Origin: Aradus depressus
Lineage: Eukaryota; Arthropoda; Insecta; Hemiptera; Aradidae
Length of the DNA stretch: 64,000 nucleotides
Direction: 5' to 3'
Assembly: GCA_963662175.1 (NCBI GenBank)
Contig: OY759226.1
Span: 22,794,946-22,858,945, forward strand
The stretch's first letter is position 1, and each line of letters begins with the position of its first letter. The notes beneath the pieces were generated by a model, which worked only from the letters and a program-made list of their open reading frames with translations, was not told the origin of the DNA and made no database searches. Below, in pieces: positions 1-12,508 of the stretch. A program made the translations under genes and the position numbers.

Positions 1-640
1 GATTTTCTGGACGGCTTTCAGCAGCTCTTCTCTGGTGATCGGTGGTACCGGTTGTTGGTCACCGAGTAGTCTGGGCTCGAGGGTGGTTTCTGTTTGCGCC
101 GGAAACAGTGTTCTCACTATCTCGTCCAGGAACTCCGGGTCCGTTGGAGCTGCTGAGCTTCGACTTCGGAGCTTTCCCATAATCATCTTGTACGGTCTGC
201 CCCAAGGGTCTTGATCTACCTCGCTACACAGGTTCCTCCAGCCACGGCGCTTGCTGGCCTTGATCGCTTTTCCTAGCGATCTCCGCGCGTCAGCGTACTG
301 CTCTCTAAGGGCAGGGAAGGACTGAGTGTTCCTGGCTCGCTGTGCTCTTCTCCTGGTTTGGAGACACTTCTTGCGGAGCGCTGCGATCTCGGCGTTCCAC
401 CAGTAGACTGGGCCGTGTCGGCTGCCGATTTTGCGCCTTGTCATGGACGCGTCGCAGGCCCTCCCAACCAGGGCCATCAGCTGAGAGACTTTGTGTTCAG
501 CTGTTCCCGTCAGCTCGATGTTCGTCTCCATCTCCACGGTAAACGCGCCTTGATCGAAGGAGCGTGGGTTCCAGCCCCTCGTTCTCTGATTTTTTATTCT
601 CGTCATCCCTCGAACCACCCGGACGCCAAAGAGGGGCATA
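1..640 (-). pseudogene. Non-LTR retrotransposon pol fragment, continues past the left edge
   Basis: Read on the minus strand this is the linker between the endonuclease and reverse transcriptase domains of an R1/Jockey-type ORF2. Recognisable pieces are GWNPRSFD, GPVYWWNAEIAALRK, the basic stretch ASKRRGWRNLCSEVDQDPWGRPYK and, at the window edge, PPITREELLKAVQK, which leads toward the reverse transcriptase. The block resembles the same part of the ORF2 at 61775-63730 (a W-W-x-x-x-(I/L) motif followed by a WG-x-PY motif). The reading is open in the parts I translated, but I did not check every codon. The upstream (right) end abuts a TA microsatellite. It is a retrotransposon gene, not a host gene. 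Confidence 0.8.
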
Positions 641-643
641 TAC

Positions 644-678
<35 letters not shown>

Positions 679-679
679 C
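639..679. repeat. TA microsatellite
   Basis: Alternating TA tract with one interruption, marking the junction between the retrotransposon fragment and a terminal-repeat fragment of another element. Confidence 0.9.
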
Positions 680-767
680 TTTAGTGGAATAGACAATATT
701 TCAAAAAAAGTTTGTTTTATTCATTTATTACAAGTTTCCACAATATGTCCGCGTTCCTCAACTTAGA
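680..767 (+). repeat. Terminal fragment of a Penelope-like or unclassified element
   Basis: The stretch reading TTTAGTGGAATAGACAATAT followed by AAGTTTGTTTTAT recurs at 7970-8045 in the same orientation and at 7547-7605 inverted, next to a hammerhead-like motif. It is therefore a piece of a dispersed terminal repeat. The classification is inferred from the complete copies. Confidence 0.5.
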
Positions 768-787
768 AACTATTATATATATTTTGT

Positions 788-1246
788 GAGGGGGGCCGGT
801 AGCTTATATGTAACCTGCTAATCTACTGAAACTCAAGATCGCGGGTTTATAACCAGGCCAAGTCCCTTAGATTTTTTGTCTGGGAGATGAAAAAAAAAAA
901 ATTGAACACTCCGTTCTTCGGATGAGGCGTTAAACAACCTGCTAATCTACTGAAACTCAAGATCGCGGGTTTATAACCAGGCCAAGTCCCTTAGATTTTT
1001 TGTCTGGGAGATGAAAAAAAAAAAATTGAACACTCCGTTCTTCGGATGAGGCGTTAAACGATGGTCCCGAGACTGTTAAAGAGGTGTTACCGTTAGGTGA
1101 ATAAACCTGGGTTGGCAATATTTAGGATTCCCAGTGTAATGTCATGTTCATGTGGTAGGCGATATTTATGATTCCCAGTGTAATGTCATGTTCAGGTAGT
1201 AGGCGATATAATCTCGTCGTTAAAGACCAGACATGAATCATAATAA
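788..1246 (+). repeat. tRNA-derived SINE with internal tandem duplication
   Basis: Plus-strand copy of the main SINE family. The head has a degenerate A box (GGTAGCTTA) and a B box-like GCGGGTTTATAACC. The body contains the conserved CCGTTCTTCGGATGAGGCGTTAA, and the tail ends in GACATGAATCATAATAAC. A segment of about 124 bp (roughly 812-935) is repeated almost perfectly at 936-1059, so the head is present twice. Confidence 0.75.
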
Positions 1247-2513
1247 CTTAACTATATATTTTGTGAAATAGACAATATTGTATAAGTCTCGTTGACGTGC
1301 ATGCTGAAGTGTGTGTGTCGGACGGTTGTGCGCGCAGCTCACACACACAACTTCACACTTCTTTATCTGTGATGTCAGCTATTTTTAAACATTTCTATTG
1401 TATTTTAACAACATTATTGATCATATTTACCGTTGTAGTGAGTTTAACTAAAATATCAATACTACGAACTATCTTTCGGTAAGAAACTTTTAGGTTAAGA
1501 TGCTTCGATAGCTTAAATTTGTAACAATAAATAAAATTTGTGGTAAAAGAAAATAATATACCAGTGTGACTCTAAAAAAATACTAGGTGTGGAATACATT
1601 CTGCTGTTTGCAAAAACTGAGCTGAGTCAGGCATATCTGTATAAAAAACTCAGTTAATGTTTTAATAATTATCAGTAACTTCTCACCTTGTATGTTCTTT
1701 ATGAATATATTAACACTTTAAATAGATTTCAATTGAAATCAATGGATTTTTTCTAGCCTTTTTGTAGACAACAACATCTGTGAATATTTTTTATCGAAAA
1801 AAAGTAGAAGTTTGTACGTTAGAACACTGAAAAAAACGGCTCAAAAAAAGTGGCGTCCGATGGTAAACCAAAAAGGGGTTCGCCCGGATTTTTACATTTG
1901 AAATCGAAAAATTCTATTTTGCGCGAGAATTTTGTCTCTTAATTGATTTCAGTGGGGATTTCGTTTTTCGGTGATTATTCCTCCGTGGTATGTTCGATTT
2001 CAGATTTTTTTAGTAAACCATCGTCACCGTGTCCACTACCATCGTGGCAAATTTCAATGTGATCGGTAAAGGGGTTTAGGAGGAGTACGAGTACAACGAA
2101 ATACATGAGTCGCCAAAGAAAGAGCTTTGTAAACTCAGCTCAATAATATATAATATTTCAATGTATTATTATATGATATTGTATAATATTGTTATCAATA
2201 TATAATAATAACTGCTGAAAATATCGATCAATAAATAATATATTTGTTGTCATATTGTTACAACAAATAATATAATGTTGTTACCCATTTCAGGAGTTAC
2301 CGAACTTATTTCATTTTTAAATGACAAACTTAATCTATAATGAATTCGAATTGAAGCATTTCAACAACAAATTCGAAAACTACCATCGATGTATTCTCGT
2401 GGTATTTAGAGACACTACAATCACAGTTGTATGTATCTTATTTTAGCTGTCACAAACCTATAATTTAATGTATAAAATAAATTTGAAAGTTTAATTCCTC
2501 ATAGGTTAGGTTT
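1247..2513. other. AT-rich non-coding sequence, nothing recognised
   Basis: No coding exon, tRNA or element with clear ends seen. The 61-codon reading frame at 1297-1482 has no recognisable motif. The stretch lies between the SINE at 788 and the next one at 2514 and is probably intron or 5' flank of the DCAF8 gene. Confidence 0.5.
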
Positions 2514-2832
2514 TATGACTCATGCCCGGGCTTTAACTACGAGGTCATATCGCCTACTACCAGAGCGCTCTTGCGTCATGAGCCCGACTCTACTGTGGGA
2601 GTCCTAAATTTTGCCTAACCTAAATTTTTATTCATCTAGGGTAGGGGGTCTTTAACGAGTACCTGACATCGTACAGGCTCGGGACCATCGCTTAACGTCC
2701 CATCCGAAGGACGGCGTGCTTAAGTTTATTTTACCTTCCAGATAAAATAAACTAAGGGTCTCGGTCGGGTTTTGAACCCACGCTCTTGAGCTCAGAAGCC
2801 AAGCACGCTTACCACTGAGCTACCGGCGCCTG
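2514..2832 (-). repeat. tRNA-derived SINE, near full length
   Basis: Reference copy of the family. On the minus strand it starts GGCGCCGGTAGCTCAGTGGT (A box), has a B box GGTTCAAAACCC, a middle part with a perfect TTTATTTTATCTGGAAGGTA-type hairpin, and a tail with the palindromic CCACAGTAGAGTCGGGCTCATG and GGTAGTAGGCGATATGACC, ending in GCCCGGGCATGAGTC. Head-derived promoter boxes mean transcription by RNA polymerase III. About 15 copies or pieces occur in this window. Confidence 0.85.
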
Positions 2833-3643
2833 TTAATAAAGAAAGTTTATATTAAAAAACAATTAAACCTATTTACAAAAAACATAATAATTATAATGGA
2901 AAATTACAAACCATCATTAATAACGAAAATATTTTCTTAACAAAAATCTCTTTGGAGGAAGTTTAATAAGGTTTTTGAATATTATATTTACATTAAGATT
3001 TTTTCTATAAACATTAAAAATAATTGGTGATTCTAAACAATAAATTTGGAGATTGTATTAATACTTTTTTTTATTATAAAATGTTATATGTTGATGTTAA
3101 TAAAAAATATATAAGATTTCTTAAGAGCACACAATATGTAAATATATAAATTTTGTATCAACACAAAAGGAAGTAATATACACTTTTAGTTATGTTTGTT
3201 ATGTAATTCAACCTGTAAATGCAGTTTTTCTTTTATATTTCTTGTCTATATTTATATCACTTTTTTTTTTTTGTATAATTTATTTGTATTTTTATTATTA
3301 TATTCTTTTTTCTTGATGTATTATTAGTATTGTATATATTTTACACATTGTGTATATATATATTATTGTTTTGTACATATTCTCCATCACATCACATATA
3401 AATTTTTATTTTTTATTTATTTATTTAAAAAAAAAATTAAATTTCTTAATATTAAATTATTATTGTATAAATTTGATCTTCTTAATTCCTCATGCTGTTT
3501 TTCTTATTGTAACATTATAATACAAATTTTTGTAGAGTAGCGCATAACTCACACATTTGCTTTCAAGAAGTGGGGAAAGACGTTAAAGAAATTGATTTTT
3601 TTTTTGATTTATAATTGAATGTTGTGTATTATCTGTTGTGTAG
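2833..3643. other. Very AT-rich sequence before the first visible exon
   Basis: Simple AT-rich DNA with poly-T and TATTAT tracts. It ends in a polypyrimidine-poor acceptor TGTTGTGTAG immediately before the exon at 3644. No gene seen. Confidence 0.6.
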
Positions 3644-3879
3644 TGTAAGTATCTTCCACTGACGGGAGATGGACACATAGTGACCTGTTCTCGGGACGGA
3701 CAAGTCCGTCTGGCCCTTCAAAACTCGACAGGCTCCTATGAGAGCTCTGTGAAACTGGCTGAGCACACCCGAGCTTGCCATAAACTGGCCCTACTCTCCT
3801 CTGAGCCACACACTTTCCTCTCGGCCGGAGAAGATGCACAAATCATCTCTATAGACGTCAGAGAAAAGAAACCTGACAA
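3644..3879 (+). CDS. DCAF8: DCAF8 exon A (first in window)
   Basis: Begins after the acceptor AG at 3642-3643, reads [20 protein letters not shown] and ends in phase 2 at the donor AA|GTAAGT (3880). It contains one complete WD blade and the IDVRE D-x-R box. The incoming codon is TGT in the homologous position to the residue before K-(F/Y)-LP, so the phase at the 5' side is inferred. Confidence 0.88.
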
Positions 3880-4584
3880 GTAAGTCATCAGCAAAATTAT
3901 AACTTGCCCATAAATGTCAAAATAAATTGCGAATAAACCACAATTTCATAACTTCTTCGTATAGGTTTATTATTGCTCTTTATTTTTTTGGGTGCACCTT
4001 GCGTTTGTGCAACACCCGTCTATGCTGTCCGGACGACCAAAATGTGTCAGCTGACACAGACCTGCTGAACATTGGTTTGCTGGTCTCCGTCACCAGCTAC
4101 CGCAGATCCGGTCCCGCGAATCAACTCTACCGTGGCCTGGTCATAAAGTGGGCAATCGAGGATTACGTGTTCTGAAGTCTCGATGACCCCACATGAACAG
4201 TTTGGGTTGTTCTTCCTCCTAAAGAAGAAGAGTTTGTTGTTAAAGTCTCCACGACCTGATAATATGTGGGACATCCAGTGGTCAGGCTGTTTCCATGACG
4301 AGTTGAGGCGTACCCGGATATCCAGAAAATATGCTCTTTCGAAAGTCGAATATTTTCAAAATAAATAACCCGAGCTTATGGGTTGATATGTGAGTTTTTT
4401 GTCTGAAGGATGTTCATTTATTATTTTTATTTATCAAAAATAACCACTTAAACCACAATAAAAGTTAATTTTAGTTATTAGCTGGTTATACAAATTCATT
4501 TTACTTCGCCAGCTACACGAAGTATAGGGGAAGTTATGTAATCGGACAGAAATTCGATGCATTGATTAATTTTTAGCTGGGAAA

Positions 4585-4659
<75 letters not shown>

Positions 4660-7600
4660 GGTTGCCGACCTTCGGTGGAGGCCACGACACCATCGCCGAA
4701 TCGTCGGGGAAAATCCTGACATCTCTTCGGGCCTGGTATACGAAGTGAAGAGTGAAGAGAAGTCATTTCACTCTTCTCTGTTTTAGTTATTGTGACTCAT
4801 GCCCGGGCTTTAACTACAAGGTCATATCGCCTACTACCAGAGCGCTCTTTTGTCACTCTGATGGACATGAGCCTGACTCTACTACGGGAGTCCTAAATTT
4901 AGAATACCCGAAACATTTAGAGGGGGGGGGGGGAAGGGGGGTTAACTTTTGTCGCCGAAGTTGCTAAATTCAGTTATCTTCAATTATCTTCCAACCGCTG
5001 TGCTGTGTGGGTGGGATGAACCACTGATGATGACGCTGTTGCGTCGAAAACCGGTTCTGGTATAATATAAAACAGTGGGAAGACAATGTCTTTTATTTCT
5101 ATTAGAAATCTCGTCCCACAACATCTTACTATCACATATATTGCTAAATTCAGGTATAAAAAACAATTTTCCTCAATTAGTTACCACAATAATCCTATAG
5201 TCCGTGCCCTCCATTCTGCCATACTTCCCCAACGACGGCTTAAGTGCCAATGGCCTAGAGGGCCTCCTTAGCAGCAGCAGTAACAGTGATTATTTACAAA
5301 TAACAACTCACTGAGGAGTGTCACCACTGAGTGATTTCACTCCTCTTGAATTTTGACATTACCATTTCAGCACATCTGCTTGTATAGTCAGCTATTATGA
5401 TTCATGCCCGGGCTTTAACTACATGGTCATATCGCCTACTACCAGTGCGCTCTTTCGTCTCACTGGTGGACAGCCCGACTTTACTATGGGAGTCCTAAAT
5501 TTTTATTCACAAGAGTGGGGGGGGGGGGGGGGGGTCGGTAATGAGTACCTGACATCGTATAGGATCCATGATCTTGAGCTCAGAGGTAGCTTTCTATCTG
5601 GAAGGACAAAATATCTTGAGCACCCCGTCCTTCGGATGGGACATTAAGCTAAGGTAAGCAACATTTAGGACTCCCACAATAGAGTCGAGATCATGTCCAC
5701 CAGATCGATGGAAGAGCGCTCTGGTAGTAGGCGATATGACCTCATAGTTAAAGCCCGGGCATGAGTCACAATAACTAACTATATTTTGTATAGAGTTTTA
5801 AATCTTTATTTGTAAATAAAACAATTGTTAGTATGCAATTTAATAATCAATCATTGTAATATATTATTTATATTATATTTATTTAAATTATTTTCAGATT
5901 AATGACGGTTAAAGAGAAGAGTAAAAAAGTAAGTTTGTACAGTATCCACGCCAACCCACTAACTGGGAACGAGATTTGTGTTGCTGGTGAGGACTACTAC
6001 GTTCGTATTTACGACAGAAGGTATCCATCGAGAAACGGACACGCCGAAATTAAATATGCACCTCAGAATCTTGTAAGTTAATGTATCAATTATATATATT
6101 TACGTAGTTATTGACAATAAAAAGATAACTTATTTTATTTCTATGAAAAAAAAAAAAATCTAAATAAAATAAATTCTTTTGATATACAGGTACAAAATAA
6201 AGTTTAAAATAAATAAATAAAACAAGCTAACTAGTTGTGTATTTTCATTATCGTATCGTATCTGATCTTATACTAACAGAGCTAGTTGAACTTTATGCAG
6301 ATGCGCTTCTGAGAGTAATATGAATATAGACTGGGAAATGCATTTGTATATAATAATAGTGACACAGGAAAAAAAAAAATGAAAAATAATAATATTACAG
6401 AGAAAAAAAAAAATAATAATACTATGGCATGGACAGGTAGGGTCAAAGTCGTGGCGATTTCACTCTGTCTTCACCTATCCACTTTGTTATTCACAGGCTA
6501 GTTGAATTATTAACGTTTTATTTACACTTTCATAGGCCAATAGGCCCCTTTCATAGGGCAATAGGCCCCTTGTTGGTCTACTCAACGTCATGTATACTTT
6601 ATGTACTCATGTAATAAACTCATTCTCCTGATTTGGTTGAAAATCATAGATTTCATACTATCATTGATTTCATCATAGAAAACTGTCATTTTAAAAATGA
6701 CGTCGTTGCTCATTATTTATCATTGACAAGTGACTGTTTGTCTCAAGTGTGTCTATAATTCCGAGTACAATGATTGTATTGACAGGAAATTTGACATGTA
6801 AATTCCAAATCACGTAAGGATGACAACTAATAATTTTCATCATAAATCGGCCAAAGAGAAGGGCGGAGCTCAACTAAAAAACCCCAATAAATCTCGACGT
6901 AACGAATGTACCTACACGACATTCAGTATGTAAATTCAACTCCCTATAAGGTCTATACTTTTTGAATTGTTTTCCAAATTGGCAGTTAGGTTTTATGACT
7001 CATGCCCGGGCTTTAACTACGAGGTCATATCGCCTACTACCAGAGCGCTCTTTCGTCACTCTGGTGGACATGAGCCCGACTCTACTGTGAAAGTCCTAAA
7101 TTTTGCCTACCCTAAATTTTTATTCACCTAGGGAAGGGGGTCTTTAACGAGTACCTGACATCGTACATGCTCGGGACCATCGCTTAACGTCCCATCCGAA
7201 GGACGGCGTGCTTAAGTTTATTTTACCTTCCAGATAAAATAAACTAAGGGTCTCGGTCGGGTTTCGAACCCACGCTCTTGAGCTCAGAAGCCAAGCATGC
7301 ATACCACTGAGCGCCCTCAAAGAATATGATATATATTCCGGAAAAATAAATGAAATAAATTAATAATAATAAGATAAAATAATATATATATAATAAAAAT
7401 TAAATGGGTATGCAAGTGTTGATTTGTTTCACGTAAATTTTCGGCTTGGGAATAAATAAACAACAAAAAAAATTCCGAATATTCAAGTCGCGAATGTTAT
7501 GTTGTACATGGAATCGATAATATGGGTAACTTTCTAATGAGGAAGGTATTTATAATAAATAAATAAAACAAACTTATTTTTGAAATATTGTGTATTCCAC

Positions 7601-10600
7601 TAAAGATATATATGTATAACTACCGGTTTCGGCCTTACACCATCGTCAGGTCTAGTTATGAACAAAGTTAGTTTGCAGAGAGCGACCCTTCAAATACATC
7701 TCAGGTGAAAGAGTACTATTAAAACTTGGGAGTCCCCCGACTGTACCCTTAGCTATCTCATGAAATATTTCCTAACAAAACTTAGTTCTAAATTTACATA
7801 ACACAATATCATTAGACTAATACGTTGAAAAATACCAAATAATTAAGTACGAAAAATACAAATAAATAAAAATAAAAAATAGAAATAAAATTCATAATAA
7901 TATCAAGATTTAGATAACATGAAACATATATGTGGAACCAAATATTAATAACAGATAATACAAACATATATGTGGACAATATTTCAAAAATAAGTTTGTT
8001 TTATTTATTTATTACAAGTTTCCAAAATATGTCCGCGTTCCTTAACTTGAAGAAGGTACTTATATTCATGAATTATAATTGTATCTAGTATTTCGTAATA
8101 TTTTGTTTTGTTTATTAACTCATTCTTTTGTTTATGTCTTAAGATCTTTTTTTTTTCATTATATTATAATAATTAAACTATAATTAAGTATTATAGTTAC
8201 TAGTATTATATTTATATTATTATTATATTTATTATAACACACGTATTTAATATTGGTTTTTGGGTTTGTACTTGACATTCGCTCCCTCCAATTAGCTTTA
8301 GGTTGTTTGATGTATAAATATATTGAGTGAGACTTTTTTAGCTTTTGAGAAGAATATAATATAAAAAATATATTGTTTAAAAAGGTCTGGAGAAACGGTT
8401 AGTGTATAATATCAGTTCCTTGGGTAATACTGTTAGTGTATAATATCAGTTCCTTGGGTGATACTGTTAGTGTATAATATCAGTTCCTTGGGTGATACTG
8501 TTAGTGTATAATATCAGTTCCATGGGTGATACTGTTAGTGTATAATATCAGTTCCTTGGGTGATACTGTTAGTGTATAATATCGGTTCCTTGGGTGATAC
8601 TGTTAGTGTATAATATCAGTTCCATGGGTGATACTGTTAGTGTATAATATCAGTTCCTTGGGTGATACTGTTAGTGTATAATATCAGTTCCATGGGTGAT
8701 ACTGTTAGTGTATAATATCAGTTCCATGGGTGATACTGTTAGTGTATAATATCAGTTCCTTGGGTGATACTGTTAGTGTATAATATCAGTTCCTTGGGTG
8801 ATACTGTTAGTGTATAATATCAGTTCCATGGGTGATACTGTTAGTGTATAATATCAGTTCCTTGGGTGATACTGTTAGTGTATAATATCAGTTCCTTGGG
8901 TGATACTGTTAGTGTATAATATCAGTTCCTTGGGTGATACTGTTAGTGTATAATATCAGTTCCATGGGTGATACTGTTAGTGTATAATATCAGTTCCTTG
9001 GGTGATACTGTTAGTGTATAATATCAGTTCCTTGGGTGATACTGTTAGTGTATAATATAGTTCCTTGGGTGATACTGTTAGTGTATAATATCAGTTCCTT
9101 GGGTGATACTGTTAGTGTATAATATCAGTTCCATGGGTGATACTGTTAGTGTATAATATCAGTTCCATGGGTGATACTGTTAGTGTATAATATTAGTTCC
9201 TTGGGTGATACTGTTAGTGTATAATATCAGTTCCTTGGGTGATACTGTTAGTGTATAATATCAGTTCCATGGGTGATACTGTTAGTGTATAATATCAGTT
9301 CCTTGGGTGATACTGTTAGTGTATAATATCAGTTCCTTGGGTGATACTGTTAGTGTATAATATCAGTTCCTTGGGTGATACTGTTAGTGTATAATATCAG
9401 TTCCTTGGGTGATACTGTTAGTGTATAATATCAGTTCCTTGGGTGATACTGTTAGTGTATAATATCAGTTCCTTGGGTTATACTGTTAGTGTATAATATC
9501 AATTCCTTGGGTAATACTGTTAGTGTATAATATCAGTTCCTTGGGTAATACTGTTAGTGTATAATATCAGTTCCTTGGGTGATACTGTTAGTGTATAATA
9601 ATTGTTAAATTATAGATTGTAAATACAAACATTGATCTGAGAAAAATTTTTTATTTCATTGAGTTACATTATTTTATTTCATTCATGCATCCTAAAATAT
9701 TGTTGAGAGACGAAGAAGAAGAACGAAAATGACTATACCAAATCTTTCATTCTATTGATGCGATAGGTTATAAAGGAATGCAGCAGTTTCTTTGAGGACT
9801 CTTTCACTTTTTCCATTTCTTTATTCGGTAATGGTCCTTGGAGTACATCAACACAATCCGTCCTTGGAAAAATGTCAATATTGTCTAGCTGGTTCACAAT
9901 ATCGTCCGGACCACAACATACGATATGCCCTTGGCTGTAGTCTTCTGAGGTTTGAGGCCATCCAATTGTCTCACAAATCGTCCTACAAAGTTTCTTTATT
10001 TCACCTCGATTGATTGGTAAATTGAACATGTTAAAAAGGACACACGTTTTCAACTTTAGATTTTCTACAAACTTCGAAAAGTTTTTACGTAAGGGTGGAT
10101 CATCACCCAGCTTTGTAGGCTTTAAATCGAACATTCCTGACCAACTTGTGGTTATTCGCAGCTCCGCTTTATTCTTTTGTGCATAAAATCTAATGACATT
10201 CTCCAAATAAAGTAAGTTCCCTGATACCATTGTACTCCAAGTGGTGGAATTACTTGATTCTAGTAGTGCGTTTCTCTGCGCTGTGTATAAGATATCTTCC
10301 GGAGCAGCTGAGGGATGGTACATCAGATTACTACCCTTATCCAAGATTTGTCTAGCTGTAGTATCTCCAAATCTTTCATAGAGGTAGTTTTTATGAGTTT
10401 GTGTAAGTTCCGGGAAAGGGGATTCCGTTGATATTTGTTGATCAAAATCATTAAGATGTGAATTTTTAAGTGTATATGATAGATATGATGTTTCATTATT
10501 AATATAACATATCTCAAAAAATGTCAATAACTGTTCTCCTACCTGGTGTCCATTATTTAAATGTTCTCCCAAAAGGTGTCCATAATCCGTGAGTTCTCCC

Positions 10601-12449
10601 TTTCCATTATGTCCGCACCTGTTCACTGTCCTGAAGACCCTTTTCTTACTGGCAACTTTAGGTTTCCATCTACAGTACCTCATTTCACTATCTCCATTTC
10701 CAATAAGCTTCAGATCAAATGTTCCGGTACATGTGTATTCTAAAACATCCAACTTCAACGATCCATCATATGGAGGGCAACTAGAGTATATTGTCCCACC
10801 TTTTGGTACAACGATTGCACTCTGTCCATCACGAATAGTAGGACGATAATAACCGTGATCCCCTGTCTCTAACTTTTCAGTAACGACAGGTTGGTATGAC
10901 CCGTCACGATCCGTATAAGATTCCCCAATCAAAATTATACACTCAGAGGTGCTCATTTTTATTTTGAAATCAGTGTAAAATGAACCCATTGGGATTAGAC
11001 CCACCATAAATAGTATGATACACAATCTCAACATATTTCTCATCGCACTAAATCTGCCACAATGGATCCCAGCTCCTGACGTGGCCTGTTATATACGAAA
11101 ATCTAGGCAGGAAGGTGAACTGTTTTTGGAGCAGCAGGTATTATTTTGTCACTGGAGCATTATGTTCCAGGCTCACTTTACTTCCCCTCTGGGTATTAAC
11201 ACAAAACCTCTCTTAAATGCCGTTGTAATGAATGTATTGACATGAAATATATAGCCTATAGCTCTACTATGCAGAGAGGTGACCTGTTATTGAAGTAGCA
11301 GCTATTATTTTGTCACTGGAGCATTATGTTCTTGGCTCACTTTACTTGCCCTCTGGATATTAACACAAAACCTCTAATAACTGCCGTTGTAATGAATGTA
11401 TCGACATGAAATATATAGCCTATAGCTCTACTAGGCAGGGAGGTGACCTGTTATTGTAGTAGCAGGTATTATTTTGTCACTGGAGCATTATGTTGCAGGC
11501 TCACTTTACTTCCCCTCTGGGTATTAACACAAAACCTCTAATAACTGCCGTTGTAATGAATGTATCGACATGAAATATATAGCCTATAGCTCTACTAGGC
11601 AGGGAGGTGACCTGTTATTGTAGTAGCATGTATTATTTTGTCATTGGAGCATTATGTTCCAGGCTCACTTTACTTCCCCTCTGGGTATTAACACAAAACC
11701 TCTATTAAATGCCGTTGTAATGAATGTATTGACATGAAATATATAGCCTATAGCTCTACTATGCAGAGAGGTGACCTGTTATTGAAGTAGCAGCTATTAT
11801 TTTGTCACTGGAGCATTATGTTCTTGGCTCACTTTACTTGCCCTCTGGATATTAACACAAAACCTCTAATAACTGCCGTTGTAATGAATGTATCATGACA
11901 TGAAATATATAGCCTATAGCTCTACTAGGCAGGGAGGTGACCTGTTATTGTAGTAGCAGCTATTATTTTGTCACTGGAGCATTATGTTGCAGGCTCACTT
12001 TACTTCCCCTCTGGGTATTAACACAAAACCTCTAATAACTGCCGTTGTAATGAATGTATCGACATGAAATATATAGCCTATAGCTCTACTAGGCAGGGAG
12101 GTGACCTGTTATTGTAGTAGCAGCTATTATTTTGTCACTGGAGCATTATGTTCCAGGCTCACTTTACTTCCCCTCTGGGTATTAACACAAAACCTCTATT
12201 AAATTGTTATTGAAGTAGCAGGTTTTATTTTGTCACTGATAGTCCCCTGATATGTGTTTGTCTGTTACAGGGTAAGGATCTTTCAGTATACGTTACCTGC
12301 GCTGTTTTCAACTATAATGGCACTGAAGTGATGGGTTCCTATAATGATGACGATATCTACCTTTTTGATACAAAACATACATCTGGCTCGAATTACGTAC
12401 ATAGGTATGAAGGACACAGAAACTGCGAAACAGGTAAATTTGTTGAACA

Positions 12450-12508
<59 letters not shown>

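Noticed and set aside
1297..1482. 61-codon reading frame as a small hydrophobic peptide gene
   Set aside because: No motif, no conserved copy in the window and AT-rich context; chance is more likely.
4496..4766. Lysine-rich reading frames
   Set aside because: They are translations of a 72-nt poly-A tail.
8399..9601. Regular short repeats that could suggest a CRISPR array
   Set aside because: Units are directly adjacent with no unique spacers, and the genome is eukaryotic; it is a minisatellite.
10560..10600. YGHL at residues 154-157 of nuclease-like protein A as the catalytic R-G-H motif
   Set aside because: Aligning back from GNLLYLE and YTAQR puts the catalytic site at residues 242-244 (Y-H-P) with exact spacing; YGHL lies too far N-terminal and is not kept in full in the paralogue.
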